A DNA stretch of 64,000 nucleotides from Candidatus Rifleibacteriota bacterium (GTDB lineage: Bacteria > Muiribacteriota > Ozemobacteria > Ozemobacterales > Ozemobacteraceae). Positions 26,701 to 34,621 of the stretch are shown here, one piece after another (the first letter of the stretch is position 1; each line of letters starts with the position of its first letter). A program made the translations under genes and the position numbers. Under the pieces are notes generated by a model. It saw nothing but the letters and a program-made list of their open reading frames with translations. It was not told the origin of the DNA and made no database searches. The stretch is taken from the NCBI GenBank assembly GCA_015232575.1, contig JADFZL010000011.1, positions 124,001 through 188,000 of the forward strand, read 5' to 3'.

Positions 26701-26942
26701 TAATTTGCCAGCCATTCTAAAAGTGCGTTTGAAAGAGAGATCTGTTTTAATAAACGATCATCACTGTTTGGAAGGAAATCGAAAGCAATTAAGAGAATCT
26801 TCGATAAAAAATGAGTCAAATACTCCGCTGCTTCTGCAGCATCTAACTTTTGCTTTGCAACATAGTAAGAACCTTCAAGTTCTGTAAGTCGTTTTTGAAG
26901 TAGATTGGTTATAAGAGTTTCATATATTCCGGCTTTTACCAT
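23769..26942 (-). CDS. PLD-nuclease / SF2 helicase / DUF3427 protein
   Basis: A 1057-residue multidomain protein. N-terminal third: a phospholipase D-like domain with one HKD-type motif (LHAKAYLF..GYIGSSNLS, about residues 215-245). Middle: an SF2 helicase with Walker A ATGTGKT, DEVH box (IIIDEVHHI), motif III LTATPER and motif VI QLGRGLR. C-terminus: a DUF3427-type region (DYAINEILFHWQSQ..IILFVRE..SGSQPMNITW). Proteins of this architecture are accessory, often found near restriction or defence genes, and may act as DNA-processing nucleases; direct function is unproven. The flanks show that the gene sits inside the duplicated ATPase promoter region, so it is probably an insertion. Confidence 0.9.
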   Translation of the reverse strand: MVKAGIYETLITNLLQKRLTELEGSYYVAKQKLDAAEAAEYLTHFLSKILLIAFDFLPNSDDRLLKQISLSNALLEWLANYLNNATFSENLLASQGEMLTALFDKHNPISANLKAHIERITPLTGLSQSELFTGSNSGLSLESELKREILSSNEIWWLVSFIKWTGIRIFVNPLKEALDNGTKLRIITTSYMGATDQKAIDFLANLPNTEIRLSYNTERERLHAKAYLFIRHTGFDTGYIGSSNLSRPALTNGLEWNLKVTTQEIPHIINKFKSTFETYWASNDFEPYQAGNEKHRERLKRALQIERKDYSTPNDLQYFFDIEPHTYQKEILERLALERTVHRRFRNLIVAATGTGKTIISAFDFRNFQKKISSSAKLLFVAHREEILRQSRATFRAVLRSNSFGELWIGGKEPEHYKQLFVSVQTLNNRIEQLNVASDYYDFIIIDEVHHISADSYRPILNRFTPQILLGLTATPERHDGSDIRNDFCGVIAAELRLPEAINQRYLCPFQYFGIDDPVDLSNVQWLKGRYLSSELSKLYMANEQRVAHILRAMEDIITDFKKIKALAFCVSQEHAHFMAQKFSLEGIKAGELTSTNSQDRGKLREQLVNGEINILCVVDIFNEGVDIPEINTVLFLRPTESLTIFLQQLGRGLRLTTGKECLTVLDFVGNAHAEYDFSHKFRALIGKSHISIMNEIENDFPHLPIGCSIVLQQQAKEVILQNIRNAIVNQRKLISWIRGYAQHTALKLTLSNFLSFYPQVTIEDIYKNKIDDGGGWSRLCIKANVINDNLDREIEQAMYRAISNRLLQCSSRSYIQFIRNLMNGGKWNCNDEIEKQFAIMTHYDFWQKPGKELGFSSLEESLKALIRDEHLKSECLDVLNKILEKIDTNELPMNIGFPTALKLHARYSRDEILAAFGENQFEKKSGSREGVVEIKTLNCEILFVTLQKTEKKFSPTTLYNDYAINEILFHWQSQNAARPDRGRGLSYVQHKKMGKKIILFVREQIEDEWGHTMGFINLGLVNLESYSGSQPMNITWALEEPLPPNLWKDAGKLALG

Positions 26943-27279
26943 TTTTACTATTCTTTTATTTCTTTGTTTTATTTAAAGCGAACCGTAATCAGATTTGACT
27001 CTTTAACAATTCGCGATTGACCATGATCGCCTCCAGAGTTTTTCTGCTGCTTCTGATATTGATCTATTTTATTGGAAACTCTGTTTAAATTCAAGATATG
27101 TTTTAAGGAAGAAATTTTTAACACATTCAATTCAGAAGCCGATCGATGACTTAGAACCCTTGGGTCTTTACTTTTTTCAAGGAAAGTTTATTCCGAATGT
27201 TTCCTTTTAAAAAGGAAATAATAGGAATGTGAATTAATATTCTTTTATACTCGGGGAATTTGTGGGAAACCTTGACAAA
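26943..27279. other. Gap carrying the outer arm of duplicated segment D2
   Basis: No gene in 337 bases. Positions 26986-27104 (TCGCGATTGACCATGATCGC..CTGTTTAAATTCAAGATA) match 21983-22104 at roughly three quarters of positions. The remainder is AT-rich, with a small inverted repeat TTTCCTTTT/AAAAAGGAAA near 27200. Confidence 0.65.
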
Positions 27280-29622
27280 TTATCGAGATGTCGGTCGAAG
27301 CTTTAACAGAACGCTGGCGCCTGCGGTCAGGAAAATGCACAGGAGAAAAGTTCCGGATGTACCGAGCACCGGAAAGAGCCAGATTCCGGCAAGCAGGGCG
27401 CCTGATAGACCGCCGATGTTTTCGGCGGTGAGAATTGCTGCTGCAAGTGATCCACTTTTAAGAGTAATTGTACAAGAATGACTTATGGCTTTTTCAATTA
27501 CGGAAAATTCGAAACCTGCAATAAATGAAGCCGCTGCAATTCCGGAAAAAATGAGAAACGAATTGTGATATTCGCTTTGAAAGCAAAATGCGAAACATAA
27601 CAGATAGAAAATTGCCTGAAGAATTTTTATCTGGAAAAGTATCGTTTCAGGCTTCTTCAAGGGATATTTCTGAAGAAATTTCAAGCCGGATAAAGAGCCT
27701 GTTGAAAGGCCCAGCATGAATGTTCCGAAGAAAAAAGCTGTCATTTTGTGCATTGCACCTTCGTGCATCTGAAACATGAATATAAGCGCCATCTCTGCAA
27801 GAAGAGACGTAAAACCTGAAACACCCGAACAAAAAAGCGGAATGCCTGAGGCTGTATACGCAGGAAAAAGGGAGAAAATAAAAAATATAATTGCATAGGC
27901 GATAAAAACAGTTAGAACTGTCTTCTGTAGAGACATTCTGGAGAAAAAACGAATAACAGGAGAAAAGTTTGAACTGCTGCAGATATCCCAGAGCTGAAGC
28001 TGGCGAAGAAATGAGCCGGGCTGAGTATCTGAATCTGGATAATATACTTTTTCAGATTTAAGCCATTTTTTGAGTTCGTTCATTCGAAAAGGAAGCATGC
28101 GGTTATTTAACGAATAGGCATTGAAAGACTCTGCATGAATATTTCTCCGGGAAAGATTTCTGATAAATGACTCAGAATTCTGTGGAACACAATCGCTTTC
28201 GTTCGAAGCGAAAAAAATTATTCTATTGCCCGGAAATGCTGATACAAAAGGAAATGATGTTTTAAGTGTCTGATAAAATGTGAGAATTACTTCCTGCATT
28301 TCATCGCCGAGATAATTTTCGCAACCGGCAGTTGAAGCTGAAAATATTCCGCCTTTCTTAAGAATGCGCGATGCCGCTGTAAATGCCTGATGAGTGAAAA
28401 GACGGTTGTCAGAAAGATAAACCGGATCTCCGCCGGCTATTAAAATGCCGTCGTATTTTTTCAAGCCGTTATAATTGGCGTCTTTTGCCTGGCTATTTTT
28501 CACATTCGTTGTACCACCAGCGCCTGATTGTTCCAGAGTGCTTTGGTTGTGACCAGTGATATTGTTGTGATCAGCAGTGTTGATAAATCTTCGCGGGTCT
28601 TCGCAGATGAAGCTGATTTGCTCTGTTGATGAAGCATTTTCTGACATTGTTTTCATAAGAATTTCGTCTATTTCCACAATGTCGAAATGAGTTTTTCTGT
28701 ATTTTCCAAGTTCATTCAGTACATCAGGATTTACTGCGCCAATCAAAAGTATTTCAGACGGCGAGGCAATTGCACTCATGAAAAAGTGAATTTTATCTTC
28801 TGCTGTCGATGAATCGGGCCAGCTTTCAAAGTAATGCCCGTTCATAAAGAGGCTTTTCTGGCCGGAATACTCACCAAGTTGAATTTTTCCGTATGGAGTT
28901 TCGCAGACTTTCATCAACTGCATTTCCGGCTGCATTTTTTTCCAGATTAATAATTCAAAATTTGTGTGAACCTGGTTCTGGAAAAATGCCGCCAGAGCAA
29001 CCACAACCGGAATAATCAGGAGTTTCATTTTTGATCGGGAAACAATTGCCCAGGCAGTTGTAATTAGAATTGGAATGGAAAGTAATATTTCTATTGTTGA
29101 TGCCTTCCCTTCAAATACAAAGGAAAATAAGATTCCTCCAAAGAATGAACCCAGCGATTCAAATGAATATGGTAATGCTGCATTTGATCTGAAATTCCGG
29201 ACACAAACCGGAACAGCTGCACCTGCAGGAAGCGCCAGAGGTGGTACTGTAAGCAAAAGAAATAAAATGCTCTGTGTTACAGAAATTAATGAGCCTGTGA
29301 TGAATGAGAATGCATGCAAAAAGTAAAATGCTGCAAAAAGAGATAAAAATGGACTGCAAAAAGAAAAAAGAAAGAAGTTTTGTACCGAAGAAATTTTGAA
29401 AGTACCAATAATAGATCCAAGTGCAACAAAAGAAAGCCACACAGACAGAAAGATTCCCAGATGAAGTTCACATCCGCTGAATGTGCAGAAAAACAACCTG
29501 AACAAAGCAATCTGCGAAAGACACGCAGTGATTCCAAACAGAAAAACAACAGAAATCATCATAAGATGGACTTTCCAGTCAAAAGCACGTCCTTTAATGT
29601 TGGTTGTTATATAAAAAAGCAA
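27280..29622 (-). CDS. Membrane-bound spermidine-synthase-like protein
   Basis: A 780-residue protein: about seven N-terminal helices, a soluble spermidine-synthase-like Rossmann domain (LMNGHYFESWPDSSTAEDKI, ILLIGAVNPDVLNELGKY, FDIVEIDEILMKTM, YDGILIAGGDPVYL) and about seven C-terminal helices. Spermidine synthases have GGGDG where this has IGAVN and D-P-[TS]-D where this has GDPVYL, so aminopropyl transfer is doubtful. A polar low-complexity insert (residues about 355-395, rich in Asn/Thr/Gly) interrupts the domain. Such fused membrane proteins are widespread and of unknown function. An internal start near residue 22 is possible, since the first 20 residues are polar. Confidence 0.8.
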   Translation of the reverse strand: MLFYITTNIKGRAFDWKVHLMMISVVFLFGITACLSQIALFRLFFCTFSGCELHLGIFLSVWLSFVALGSIIGTFKISSVQNFFLFSFCSPFLSLFAAFYFLHAFSFITGSLISVTQSILFLLLTVPPLALPAGAAVPVCVRNFRSNAALPYSFESLGSFFGGILFSFVFEGKASTIEILLSIPILITTAWAIVSRSKMKLLIIPVVVALAAFFQNQVHTNFELLIWKKMQPEMQLMKVCETPYGKIQLGEYSGQKSLFMNGHYFESWPDSSTAEDKIHFFMSAIASPSEILLIGAVNPDVLNELGKYRKTHFDIVEIDEILMKTMSENASSTEQISFICEDPRRFINTADHNNITGHNQSTLEQSGAGGTTNVKNSQAKDANYNGLKKYDGILIAGGDPVYLSDNRLFTHQAFTAASRILKKGGIFSASTAGCENYLGDEMQEVILTFYQTLKTSFPFVSAFPGNRIIFFASNESDCVPQNSESFIRNLSRRNIHAESFNAYSLNNRMLPFRMNELKKWLKSEKVYYPDSDTQPGSFLRQLQLWDICSSSNFSPVIRFFSRMSLQKTVLTVFIAYAIIFFIFSLFPAYTASGIPLFCSGVSGFTSLLAEMALIFMFQMHEGAMHKMTAFFFGTFMLGLSTGSLSGLKFLQKYPLKKPETILFQIKILQAIFYLLCFAFCFQSEYHNSFLIFSGIAAASFIAGFEFSVIEKAISHSCTITLKSGSLAAAILTAENIGGLSGALLAGIWLFPVLGTSGTFLLCIFLTAGASVLLKLRPTSR

Positions 29623-30081
29623 AGCAATATTCCGCTTTTCAGATTAAGAACCCTCACCCCACCCCTCGCTGACATGAACTTAAGGTGAAGATGTGATATC
29701 TACTCACAAACGCAACAATGAAATATTAGAAAATACATTTCTTCATAAGTTCACGACAGTGACCTCAACCCTCTACCACGCTGACGGAGGGTAGAGGTTG
29801 AAAATAAGAACATTTCAATGAGCGTTGATATACAAGCAAGTATTCGTTGTCATCTCGACCAAGGGGAGAGATCTCATAAGCGTACCTCTGAAATTCTCGC
29901 CCATACATATCGACAGATCATACCGCATCAATCCTCTCTGAGCACTACTCCACAGTCACAGAAGAGTATTATGATAAAATTTAATGCAGAAGAGCTTGGG
30001 AATATTTTCTAAAACCATTTACCATAAAGTTCAATTTTTTCTGAAGGCAAGATTTCTCCCTTCGGTCGAAATGACATCAAA
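29623..30081. other. Repeat-rich gap with two inverted-repeat structures
   Basis: No gene in 459 bases. A pyrimidine-rich segment with imperfect inverted repeat CAACCCTCTACC/GGTAGAGGTTG lies near 29765-29800, a type of sequence often found between genes. The rest is a long form of the dispersed palindromic repeat (29849-30074). Confidence 0.6.
29849..30074. repeat. Dispersed palindromic repeat, copy 4 (arms 170 bp apart)
   Basis: Left arm GTCATCTCGACCAAGGGGAG (29849-) and right arm GATTTCTCCCTTCGGTCGAA (ending about 30070) enclose about 170 bp not found in the other copies. Either this is the longer parent form or two half-copies. Confidence 0.6.
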
Positions 30082-31440
30082 TTAGTTCTTGGTATTTAGA
30101 AATCCTGATATTGATTCGGCCATTTGCAGCAATCCTGAACATGCTGTATCAGGCGATGGGTCATCTTTCAAAGCGCTTAGTTCTTCATTGAGACCGAAAG
30201 GGTCTTGTACAGGATTCAGAAGCGGAAACTTTGTTGCCTGCGCCATTCGTCTGAGAACGTTTACGCAGACTTTCTGAAGATCAGGGTCACATTTTACAGA
30301 TGCAAGCAGCTTCAGTCTATCCAGAACGGTTGTTATTAATGCTGCTCTGTCGCTTTGTTGCAGATGTTTCTGTACAGGTGCCAGGAACTCATTGATTTGC
30401 GGCAATGATGAGTTTCCTGATCGTTTTTTATGCAGTCTTGTAAGCTGTTTTATGAGATTTTCTCCCATATTCTGAAAATCGTCTTTCTTATTTGCGCTTT
30501 CAACTAAAGAGGCGGCTTCTTCATAAGAGGGGCATTCTTCAGATTCAGAATGCGAAAACTGAGGAATCTTATCTGCACATTCTTTCCATTTGGAAAGAAC
30601 ACTGCAGGCTGTATCTGAAAGTAGAAACTGCAAGATCTTTCCGGTTTTGCGGTGACCGTGTTTCATTGCTTTTTTGGGATTAATAATTAAAAGTTCTTTT
30701 GCAAGAGAAGACTTCTGAAGTTCAAAATCAACTTTATTCAAAGATCTTATCTGTTCAGAGATTTTTTTCAGACGTGTTTTCAGATCTTCCTTCCCGGAAG
30801 CAGTCATTTCTCCTGCTTCTTCCTCGATTTTTTGAAGTATTTTCGATAGAAATTTATCACCGCGTGTTTTCCAGAGATTTTCCGGTGTCAGAAATATCAA
30901 TTCCGCTGTTTTGATAAGTATTCCATCATTTCCGGCCTGTCCGACTCTTACCGGATTTTTCAGATCTTTCGGTGGAATAAGACATGGTTTGAAATCTTCC
31001 ACGATCGAAAGCTGGGCATCAGAAAGTATTGCTGCAGCCTGATCTTCAAGTGCTGCGAGGCTGTCCATGTTTTCCCCTTTAATATCTTTGACAACTTTTT
31101 CGAGTTTACCAGCTTTTTTCTGCGCTGCTTCTTCACTGCCGGGCGCGAGGTAAAGCGTATTTCTCAGGTCGCTGAGTGCAGAGATTATTAATTCCCTGTT
31201 TTTCTGAACTTCGTCTTGTTCTGAATCTCTTATTTCCTGTGCTTTTCCCGCAAGTACAGAAAGCTGGTTGATCTGGTCTGCTGAAAGATAAAGTCCCCTT
31301 AACAGGTTAAGAAGGGAAATTTCCTCGCGAATTTCTGCTATTTCGTTGTCTGGCCTGTTCTTTCCGTATGAAAGAGTTGCTGATCCGATGATCATGCAGC
31401 ACAAGACGACAGAAAAAATGTAACTGGAATTTCTATTCAT
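30082..31440 (-). CDS. Secreted or periplasmic protein of unknown function
   Basis: A 452-residue protein with a signal peptide (IFSVVLCCMIIGSATLSYG). The mature part is helical and charged, with an early segment LLRGLYLSADQINQLSVLAG that resembles helices in CpxP/Spy-like proteins, and a marked motif CLIPPKDLKNPVRVGQA near residue 155. The remainder (EEAGEMTASGKEDLKTRLKK and similar) is amphipathic helix. I do not recognise the family. A good ribosome site (AGGAGATAACC) fixes the start. It lies 100 nt downstream of the AmmeMemoRadiSam-type gene and may share its message. Confidence 0.7.
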   Translation of the reverse strand: MNRNSSYIFSVVLCCMIIGSATLSYGKNRPDNEIAEIREEISLLNLLRGLYLSADQINQLSVLAGKAQEIRDSEQDEVQKNRELIISALSDLRNTLYLAPGSEEAAQKKAGKLEKVVKDIKGENMDSLAALEDQAAAILSDAQLSIVEDFKPCLIPPKDLKNPVRVGQAGNDGILIKTAELIFLTPENLWKTRGDKFLSKILQKIEEEAGEMTASGKEDLKTRLKKISEQIRSLNKVDFELQKSSLAKELLIINPKKAMKHGHRKTGKILQFLLSDTACSVLSKWKECADKIPQFSHSESEECPSYEEAASLVESANKKDDFQNMGENLIKQLTRLHKKRSGNSSLPQINEFLAPVQKHLQQSDRAALITTVLDRLKLLASVKCDPDLQKVCVNVLRRMAQATKFPLLNPVQDPFGLNEELSALKDDPSPDTACSGLLQMAESISGFLNTKN

Positions 31441-31540
31441 GGTTATCTCCTGTTATATGGGGTCATATATTTTTTCTATTCCACTCAATGAACTGCCAGG
31501 ATGAATTTGACGCAGACGACTTTGCGCATCTGTTCAATGT

Positions 31541-32644
31541 TTACAGCCAACTTCCCGGAACGGATGTCTGGCAATCCGGGCATTTTCCCTGAGAAAGAAT
31601 GTTTTTCAGAATCTGAAATCCGAGGCGTTCGATGAGCTTCTTTCCACACTTCGGACAATAAGTGTGATTTCCCTCGTGTCCGGGAATGTTTCCGGTGTAA
31701 ACGTAATTGAGACCTTCTTCCATGGCAATTTTTCTCGCTGCTTCAAGTGTCTGTACCGGAGTCGGAGGAAGGCGTTTCAACTTGTACTGCGGATGAAAAC
31801 GGGAAAAATGGTACGGAGTATTTTTTCCGATTTTTGTTGCCATCCATTTCATGCCTTTTCTTATTTCATCTATATTATCATTAAGCGATGGAAGCAGAAG
31901 AGTAACTATTTCGAAATGTTTTCCTGAGGCAGCAACTGTTTCAATTGTATTCAAGACCGGCCTTAGAGTGCCTCCGATTGTTTCTGAATAATATTTTTCA
32001 CTGAATCCCTTCAGCCCGATTGTGAAAGCATCAATAAGCGGAATAAGGGCTTTCAGCGGTTCCTGATTGATGTATCCGGCTGTAACCATTATCGTTGGAA
32101 AACTGGCTTTCTTTGCTTCTGTCGCAATGTCATATATATATTCAAAAGCAATTGTGGGCTCAGTGTAGAAAAAAGCTATTGATGAAGCGTTGTATTCCTT
32201 TGCTTTCTCTAAAACTTTCGAAGGTGGAAGAAAAAGGCATTCTGCTTCTTCAGGTTTTTTCTGCGAAAACTGCCAGTTCTGACAGTAACCGCATGACAGA
32301 TTGCACCCGGCTGTTGCTATTGAGAGAGCATTTCCGGCAATTGTAAAATGAAAAAGCGGGCATTTCTCAACCGGGTCAAGTGCTATTACGCAAGGCTTTG
32401 AATGTACTAATGTGACAAGTTTCCCATCACGGGTTTCTCTGACGCCGCATTTGCTTCTCTGCCCTTCCGTTCTGACACAGCTATTCGGGCAAAGCAGGCA
32501 TCTGGTTTCACCGCTGGCAGTTGTTTCCCAGAATTTTGCTTCTGATGCTGTGAGCTCTTTGTCAGAAAGCGAGCAAAAAGCTCTCGCACTGCATGAAAAC
32601 ACGCAGGCGCCAATCATTGATTTTATAAAATTACGACGGTTCAT
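31541..32644 (-). CDS. amrS: AmmeMemoRadiSam system radical SAM enzyme
   Basis: A 367-residue radical SAM protein of the AmrS/PflA-like family. Order of features: a Tat-like or lipoprotein-like N-terminus (RRNFIKSMIGACVFSC), a Cys-rich module (RCLLCPNSCVRTEGQRSKCG), the cluster motif CNLSCGYCQNW (CxxxCxxC), the barrel (FYTEPTIAFEYIYD, VTAGYINQEPL), and a C-terminal zinc-ribbon-like pair CPKCGKK..CPDC. The family is usually associated with Memo and AMMECR1 proteins and is thought to make radical-based modifications; neither partner is in the window. An export signal on a radical SAM enzyme is unusual (the N-terminus could also be a non-cleaved anchor). Confidence 0.9.
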   Translation of the reverse strand: MNRRNFIKSMIGACVFSCSARAFCSLSDKELTASEAKFWETTASGETRCLLCPNSCVRTEGQRSKCGVRETRDGKLVTLVHSKPCVIALDPVEKCPLFHFTIAGNALSIATAGCNLSCGYCQNWQFSQKKPEEAECLFLPPSKVLEKAKEYNASSIAFFYTEPTIAFEYIYDIATEAKKASFPTIMVTAGYINQEPLKALIPLIDAFTIGLKGFSEKYYSETIGGTLRPVLNTIETVAASGKHFEIVTLLLPSLNDNIDEIRKGMKWMATKIGKNTPYHFSRFHPQYKLKRLPPTPVQTLEAARKIAMEEGLNYVYTGNIPGHEGNHTYCPKCGKKLIERLGFQILKNILSQGKCPDCQTSVPGSWL

Positions 32645-33012
32645 ATTTGCCTGAAATTATGATAAACTATTTCCATCTGTTTGTGAAGGTTTTTTATACC
32701 TGTAAGCTTTGATTTCCGCTTTTTGCGTTAAGTTTCTATATAACATTGCGCCCTTTTTTTTAAAATTGTAAGGAGATTCTTGTGAGACGGAATTATCTTA
32801 TCTGCGGCATAATTCCACTCTTAACTGGTAGATTTTTTGGAAAACCGGCATCTTTAACAGTAACAATTAACGGAAATGTTCTGAATGCATGGTTTGAAAA
32901 GTGAATCTGGACCACTACCGTCACAACACCTATCACAGAGGGAATCTTTGATGTTGCGTTTAAAATTGGAGTAATAAAGCATGGTAGCTTCTTTTGGAGA
33001 ATAAAAAAAAAT
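32645..33012. other. Gap between amrS and the LegB-like gene
   Basis: No confirmed gene in 368 bases. The left third is AT-rich. The right part holds a 40-codon frame (32782-32904) that, after a TGA, stays open in the same frame up to the LegB-like start; this suggests a decayed gene, described separately. Confidence 0.5.
32782..32904 (+). CDS. Short ORF, possible remnant (40 codons)
   Basis: GTG start preceded by AAGGAG at ideal spacing. The product starts VRRNYLICGIIPLLTGRFFG and contains PASLTVTINGNVLNAW, a beta-rich pattern. After its TGA stop the same frame continues open (IWTTTVTTPITEGIFDVAF) into the LegB-like gene, so the stop could be a mutation inside a former longer gene. No family recognised. 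Whether it is translated is unknown. Confidence 0.3.
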   Translation: MRRNYLICGIIPLLTGRFFGKPASLTVTINGNVLNAWFEK

Positions 33013-34023
33013 ATGAAATTTTCAGAAAAGAAAATCCTTGTAACAGGCGCAGACGGGTTCATTGGCTCACATCTTACAGAAGAACTTGTTCGGCGCGGAT
33101 GTGATGTTCGGGCTTTTGTTCTGTACAATTCTTCTGGAAGCTGGGGATGGCTTGACCATTCCGGCAGAGACCTTTTAGGAAAAATTGAAATATTTGCAGG
33201 TGATATTCGTGATCCAAATGGCGTCAGAAAAGCGATGGAAGGCTGTGACGTTGTTTTTCATCTGGCGGCGCTGATAGCCATTCCATATTCATATCATTCC
33301 CCGGATACATATATTGACACCAACGTGAAAGGGACGCTGAATATCGTTCAGGCGGCAAAAGAACACAAAGTCAAAAAAGTTATTCATACTTCAACAAGCG
33401 AAGTATATGGTACTGCCAGATTCGTTCCGATTACCGAAGAACATCCGCTTCAGCCGCAATCTCCATATTCGGCTTCAAAAATCGGAGCTGACAGTATTGC
33501 GTTGTCATTTTTCCATTCTTTCGATGTTCCGGTTGCTGTCATAAGGCCATTTAATACGTATGGTCCCAGACAATCTGCCAGAGCTGTAATTCCAGCATTT
33601 ATCACGCAGATTGCCTCCGGAAATCAGAAAATAAAAGTCGGAGCTCTGCATCCGACAAGGGATTTTAATTATTTTAAAGATACCGTCAGAGGCTTTATTG
33701 CTGTCGCAGAATCTGATAATTCGGTTGGTGAAGTTATTAACATTGGAAGCAATTTTGACATATCAATCGGAGATACACTGAATCTGATTGCGGAATTGAT
33801 GAACAGAAAAATAGAGATAGAATCAGATTCAATTCGCTTGCGACCCGAAAAAAGTGAAGTAGAAGTACTTCGTGCCGACAATTCCAAAGCAATCCGTCTT
33901 CTGTCATGGAAACCGGAATATGCTGGAATAGACGGCCTCCGAAAAGGACTCATCGAAACAATAGAATGGTTCTCTGACCCGCAGAATTTAAAATTGTACA
34001 AATCTGATAGATATACGCTCTAG
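33013..34023 (+). CDS. legB: NAD-dependent sugar-nucleotide 4,6-dehydratase (LegB-like SDR)
   Basis: A 336-residue extended SDR protein. The Rossmann motif is TGADGFIGSHL, followed by AGDIRD, HLAALIAIPYSY, and the catalytic TSTSEVYG..YSASK with Ser/Thr and the YxxxK pair. The segments AFVLYNSSGSWGWLD and RPFNTYGPRQSARAVIP match LegB-type enzymes that convert UDP-GlcNAc in legionaminic-acid-like pathways. The gene stands alone: no legC, legI or neuraminic-acid genes are nearby, so the final sugar is unknown. A ribosome site (GGAG) is 13 nt from the ATG. Confidence 0.82.
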   Translation: MKFSEKKILVTGADGFIGSHLTEELVRRGCDVRAFVLYNSSGSWGWLDHSGRDLLGKIEIFAGDIRDPNGVRKAMEGCDVVFHLAALIAIPYSYHSPDTYIDTNVKGTLNIVQAAKEHKVKKVIHTSTSEVYGTARFVPITEEHPLQPQSPYSASKIGADSIALSFFHSFDVPVAVIRPFNTYGPRQSARAVIPAFITQIASGNQKIKVGALHPTRDFNYFKDTVRGFIAVAESDNSVGEVINIGSNFDISIGDTLNLIAELMNRKIEIESDSIRLRPEKSEVEVLRADNSKAIRLLSWKPEYAGIDGLRKGLIETIEWFSDPQNLKLYKSDRYTL

Positions 34024-34107
34024 AAGAAATATGTGATCTTGTTTTTTACGAAAAGAAAGCACTGTCTGAAAATAGTCGGCAGGTAATGTAGAAATACGCA
34101 ATCCGTT

Positions 34108-34154
34108 GTCATCTCGACCGAAGGGAGAGGTCTTCCTTGCCATGAATTATTGAG
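34108..34154. repeat. Dispersed palindromic repeat, copy 5 (one arm plus tail)
   Basis: GTCATCTCGACCGAAGGGAG followed by AATTATTGAG (34145-34154), the same outer end as in the 15.4-kb copy. The other arm is missing. Confidence 0.65.
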
Positions 34155-34246
34155 CAGTTACACAATTTCAGCGGATTAAATAATTTTATTATCGTATTTC
34201 ATGATATTGGTGTAGGATAGTCAGAAAATTACTTGGGAGATGGAAA

Positions 34247-34621
34247 GTGGAGAAAACTAAAGTTTTTACAATTGTAAAGGCAGTCTGTGCGAGTATATTC
34301 GTATGTCCCGGTGTCGGACATGCGATGCTGGGAAGGAAAAAATCAGGAATAGTTGCATTTGTGATATTTGCTCTGATTGCTGTTGTGCTTTCTTTTCACA
34401 TTTACCAGCTCGTACAAAAGTCAGTCTCAGATTTGCAGGTAAGCGGAGCTCCGCTTGAAATCAGCAGACTGATGCGAATTGCAAAAAGCGCCCTGAAAGA
34501 AGATCCGACTGTCTCCAGAACGCTCTGGGAACTGATATTTGTTTATTTCACAGTTCCCGTCGAACTCGTACTACACGAACTAATCTTCCGCAAAAAAAGC
34601 GAAATCATTTCCGCCGGTTAA
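34247..34621 (+). CDS. Small integral membrane protein
   Basis: A 124-residue protein with two or three transmembrane helices. The segment VCPGVGHAMLGRKKSGIVAF resembles the P-G-x-G-x-x-x-L-G-[RK]-x-x-x-G pattern of TM2 and related small membrane proteins. Start is a GTG at 34247 after GGGAGATGGAAA. No partner gene is obvious. Function unknown. Confidence 0.65.
   Translation: MEKTKVFTIVKAVCASIFVCPGVGHAMLGRKKSGIVAFVIFALIAVVLSFHIYQLVQKSVSDLQVSGAPLEISRLMRIAKSALKEDPTVSRTLWELIFVYFTVPVELVLHELIFRKKSEIISAG

Noticed and set aside
32793..33128. 111-codon ORF on the minus strand
   Set aside because: It overlaps the start of the LegB-like gene and has no ribosome site or protein-like pattern.
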